NCBI GenBank assembly: GCA_030673735.1
Contig: DAOVIK010000108.1
Span: 1 to 6,152, forward strand
DNA from: Anaerolineae bacterium
Lineage (GTDB): Bacteria; Chloroflexota; Anaerolineae; Anaerolineales; E44-bin32
Length of the DNA stretch: 6,152 nt
Reading direction: 5' to 3'
Under the pieces are notes generated by a model. It did no database searches, was not told where the DNA came from, and saw nothing but the letters and a program-made list of their open reading frames with translations. Made by a program: the position numbers and the translations under genes. This document shows, in pieces, positions 5,712 to 6,152 of this stretch. Numbering within the stretch: position 1 is the stretch's first letter; every line of letters begins with the position of its first letter.

Positions 5712-5738
5712 AAGGGGCAGCCAGTCAGGCTGCCCCTT
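5712..5738. terminator. Bidirectional stem-loop terminator after gdhA
   Basis: An 11-bp perfect stem, AAGGGGCAGCC (5712-5722) and GGCTGCCCCTT (5728-5738), closes the loop AGTCA, 14 bases after the gdhA stop. On the plus strand only TT then CC follows the GC-rich part, so termination there may be leaky. On the minus strand the stem is followed by CCCCTTTTC, a better T-run, so it should also stop transcription coming from the right. Confidence 0.8.
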
Positions 5739-5740
5739 CC

Positions 5741-5908
5741 ACATTCGAACCAAGAACCTACTCACAGGAGAGAGAAGCTCTTCCTGGGGACTGATTGGCA
5801 GCCTGAGGGAATGCTCGCCTGCCATACACTTCTGACTGTGGTATTGAGATAGCGCAAAAGGAAACTCCAATAATGGACACACGCCGGGCGGTTGCCCGGC
5901 TTTTCTTG
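5741..5908 (+). ncRNA. Candidate structured small RNA or gdhA 3' UTR RNA
   Basis: No convincing protein frame occupies this segment. It contains consecutive stem-loops. At 5765-5786, CAGGA and TCCTG enclose AGAG and CTCT with a single bulged G (nine pairs). At 5796-5824, TGGCAG and CTGCCA enclose GAG and CTC across an internal loop. At 5883-5900 is a GC-rich hairpin followed by a T-run. Structure ending in an intrinsic terminator with no gene in front is the usual look of an sRNA or a processed 3' UTR. It matches no RNA family I recognise (checked by eye for tRNA, 4.5S RNA and common riboswitches). No good promoter was found at 5700-5765, so read-through past the leaky gdhA terminator is the likelier source. 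Confidence 0.35.
5883..5907 (+). terminator. Strong intrinsic terminator, plus strand
   Basis: GCCGGGC (5883-5889), loop GGTT, GCCCGGC (5894-5900), immediately followed by TTTTCTT (5901-5907). The stem is fully paired and the T-run follows directly. No T-run follows on the minus strand, so it works in the plus direction only, although the nearest plus-strand gene ends 185 bases earlier at another terminator. Confidence 0.85.
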
Positions 5909-6061
5909 TGGGGAGCTTAAGCGAAAGTTGAGTTTGTGTTCCGGGAGCTTTACGGAGGCATGCAACCTCAGCGCATACGGCGTGAACACTCCCATCGCTG
6001 CAACGCCGTCGCCCTCTCCCATCTCTTGCACCCAAGTGCACCTTCGCGCAAGCGCGACGCA
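5909..6061. other. Non-coding stretch with three stem-loops before the right-hand promoter
   Basis: Frames on both strands are open for short stretches but give low-complexity, unconvincing proteins without good ribosome binding sites. Visible structure: ACGGCGT (5977-5983) with ACGCCGT (6003-6009); TGCAC (6027-6031) with GTGCA (6036-6040); TCGCGC (6044-6049) with GCGCGA (6052-6057). GGGAGCTT is directly repeated at 5911-5918 and 5943-5950. The hairpins end just upstream of the promoter at 6062, so they could be regulator sites. Confidence 0.3.
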
Positions 6062-6090
6062 TTGACGATAGATCGGCTGCAAGCTACACT
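6062..6090 (+). promoter_or_regulatory. Sigma70-like promoter for a gene at the right edge
   Basis: TTGACG at 6062-6067 matches the -35 consensus at five of six and TACACT at 6085-6090 matches the -10 at four of six, with a 17-nt spacer. Transcription would start near 6097. Two ribosome-binding-like runs follow. AGGAGGAGG (6128-6136) could serve a GTG at 6139 (frame VEVA then edge). GGAGGT (6141-6146) could serve a start at about 6153, just outside the window. The gene itself cannot be identified. Confidence 0.5.
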
Positions 6091-6152
6091 CGAATGGTTC
6101 GGGTTTTGCGCAGGCACATTCCCCATCAGGAGGAGGTCGTGGAGGTCGCAGC

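Noticed and set aside
5738..5760. TTCGAA read on the minus strand as a tRNA T-loop
   Set aside because: The flanking bases do not form the 5-bp T-stem, and no acceptor, D or anticodon arm fits around it.
5762..6082. Long minus-strand frames (up to 158 codons) downstream of gdhA
   Set aside because: They run across a terminator and several hairpins or into gdhA, have no ribosome binding site, and their products show no domain-like pattern.
5960..6152. Plus-strand frame open to the right edge from an ATG at 5960
   Set aside because: Only one base separates GGAGG from the ATG, the product is Arg/His-rich without motifs, and the promoter at 6062 would start inside it.

Overview
The window looks like ordinary bacterial chromosome. 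It is moderately GC-rich, with Shine-Dalgarno-led genes and one probable leaderless gene. Nothing in it is a transposase, integrase, phage gene, CRISPR array, tRNA or rRNA. The glycosyltransferase resembles the long YkcB-type GT-C enzymes known from Bacillota, Actinomycetota and Chloroflexota, and the glutamate dehydrogenase resembles thermophile and archaeal-type hexameric enzymes. A Chloroflexota-like host is a reasonable but weak guess; no marker gene settles it.

Layout from left to right. (1) Bases 1-51 on the minus strand hold the first 17 codons of a CheY-like response regulator cut by the window edge. (2) Bases 52-412 are a divergent intergenic region with small inverted repeats, a 23-codon small ORF behind a good ribosome binding site, and a sigma70-like promoter at 366-393. 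(3) Bases 413-1222 on the plus strand encode a membrane-anchored trypsin-fold protein with a complete His-Asp-Ser set. (4) Bases 1250-3881 on the minus strand form a two-gene operon: a large GT39/PMT-like membrane glycosyltransferase followed, with a 17-nt overlap, by a GtrA-family membrane protein. It converges on the protease gene. (5) Bases 3882-4434 form a second divergent regulatory region. It contains a 12-bp palindrome, an 8-bp-stem hairpin, repeated AATCAT motifs, and a small helical-protein gene that appears frameshifted and leaderless. (6) Bases 4435-5697 on the plus strand encode a Glu/Leu/Phe/Val-family dehydrogenase, most probably glutamate dehydrogenase. (7) Bases 5698-6152 carry no convincing complete gene. 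They hold a bidirectional terminator, a series of stem-loops ending in a strong intrinsic terminator (candidate small RNA or structured 3' UTR), further stem-loops, and a promoter at 6062-6090 with an AGGAGG-type site that probably serves a gene starting at or just past the right edge.

How the genes fit together: the glycosyltransferase and GtrA protein very probably act as a pair that moves and uses lipid-linked sugars to modify an envelope component. Glutamate dehydrogenase is a central nitrogen-metabolism enzyme and is not obviously linked to them. The response regulator and the protease share a divergent control region, but a functional link is only inference. The least explained items are the frameshifted small gene upstream of gdhA, the hairpin-rich RNA-like segment downstream of it, and the small ORF ahead of the protease gene.
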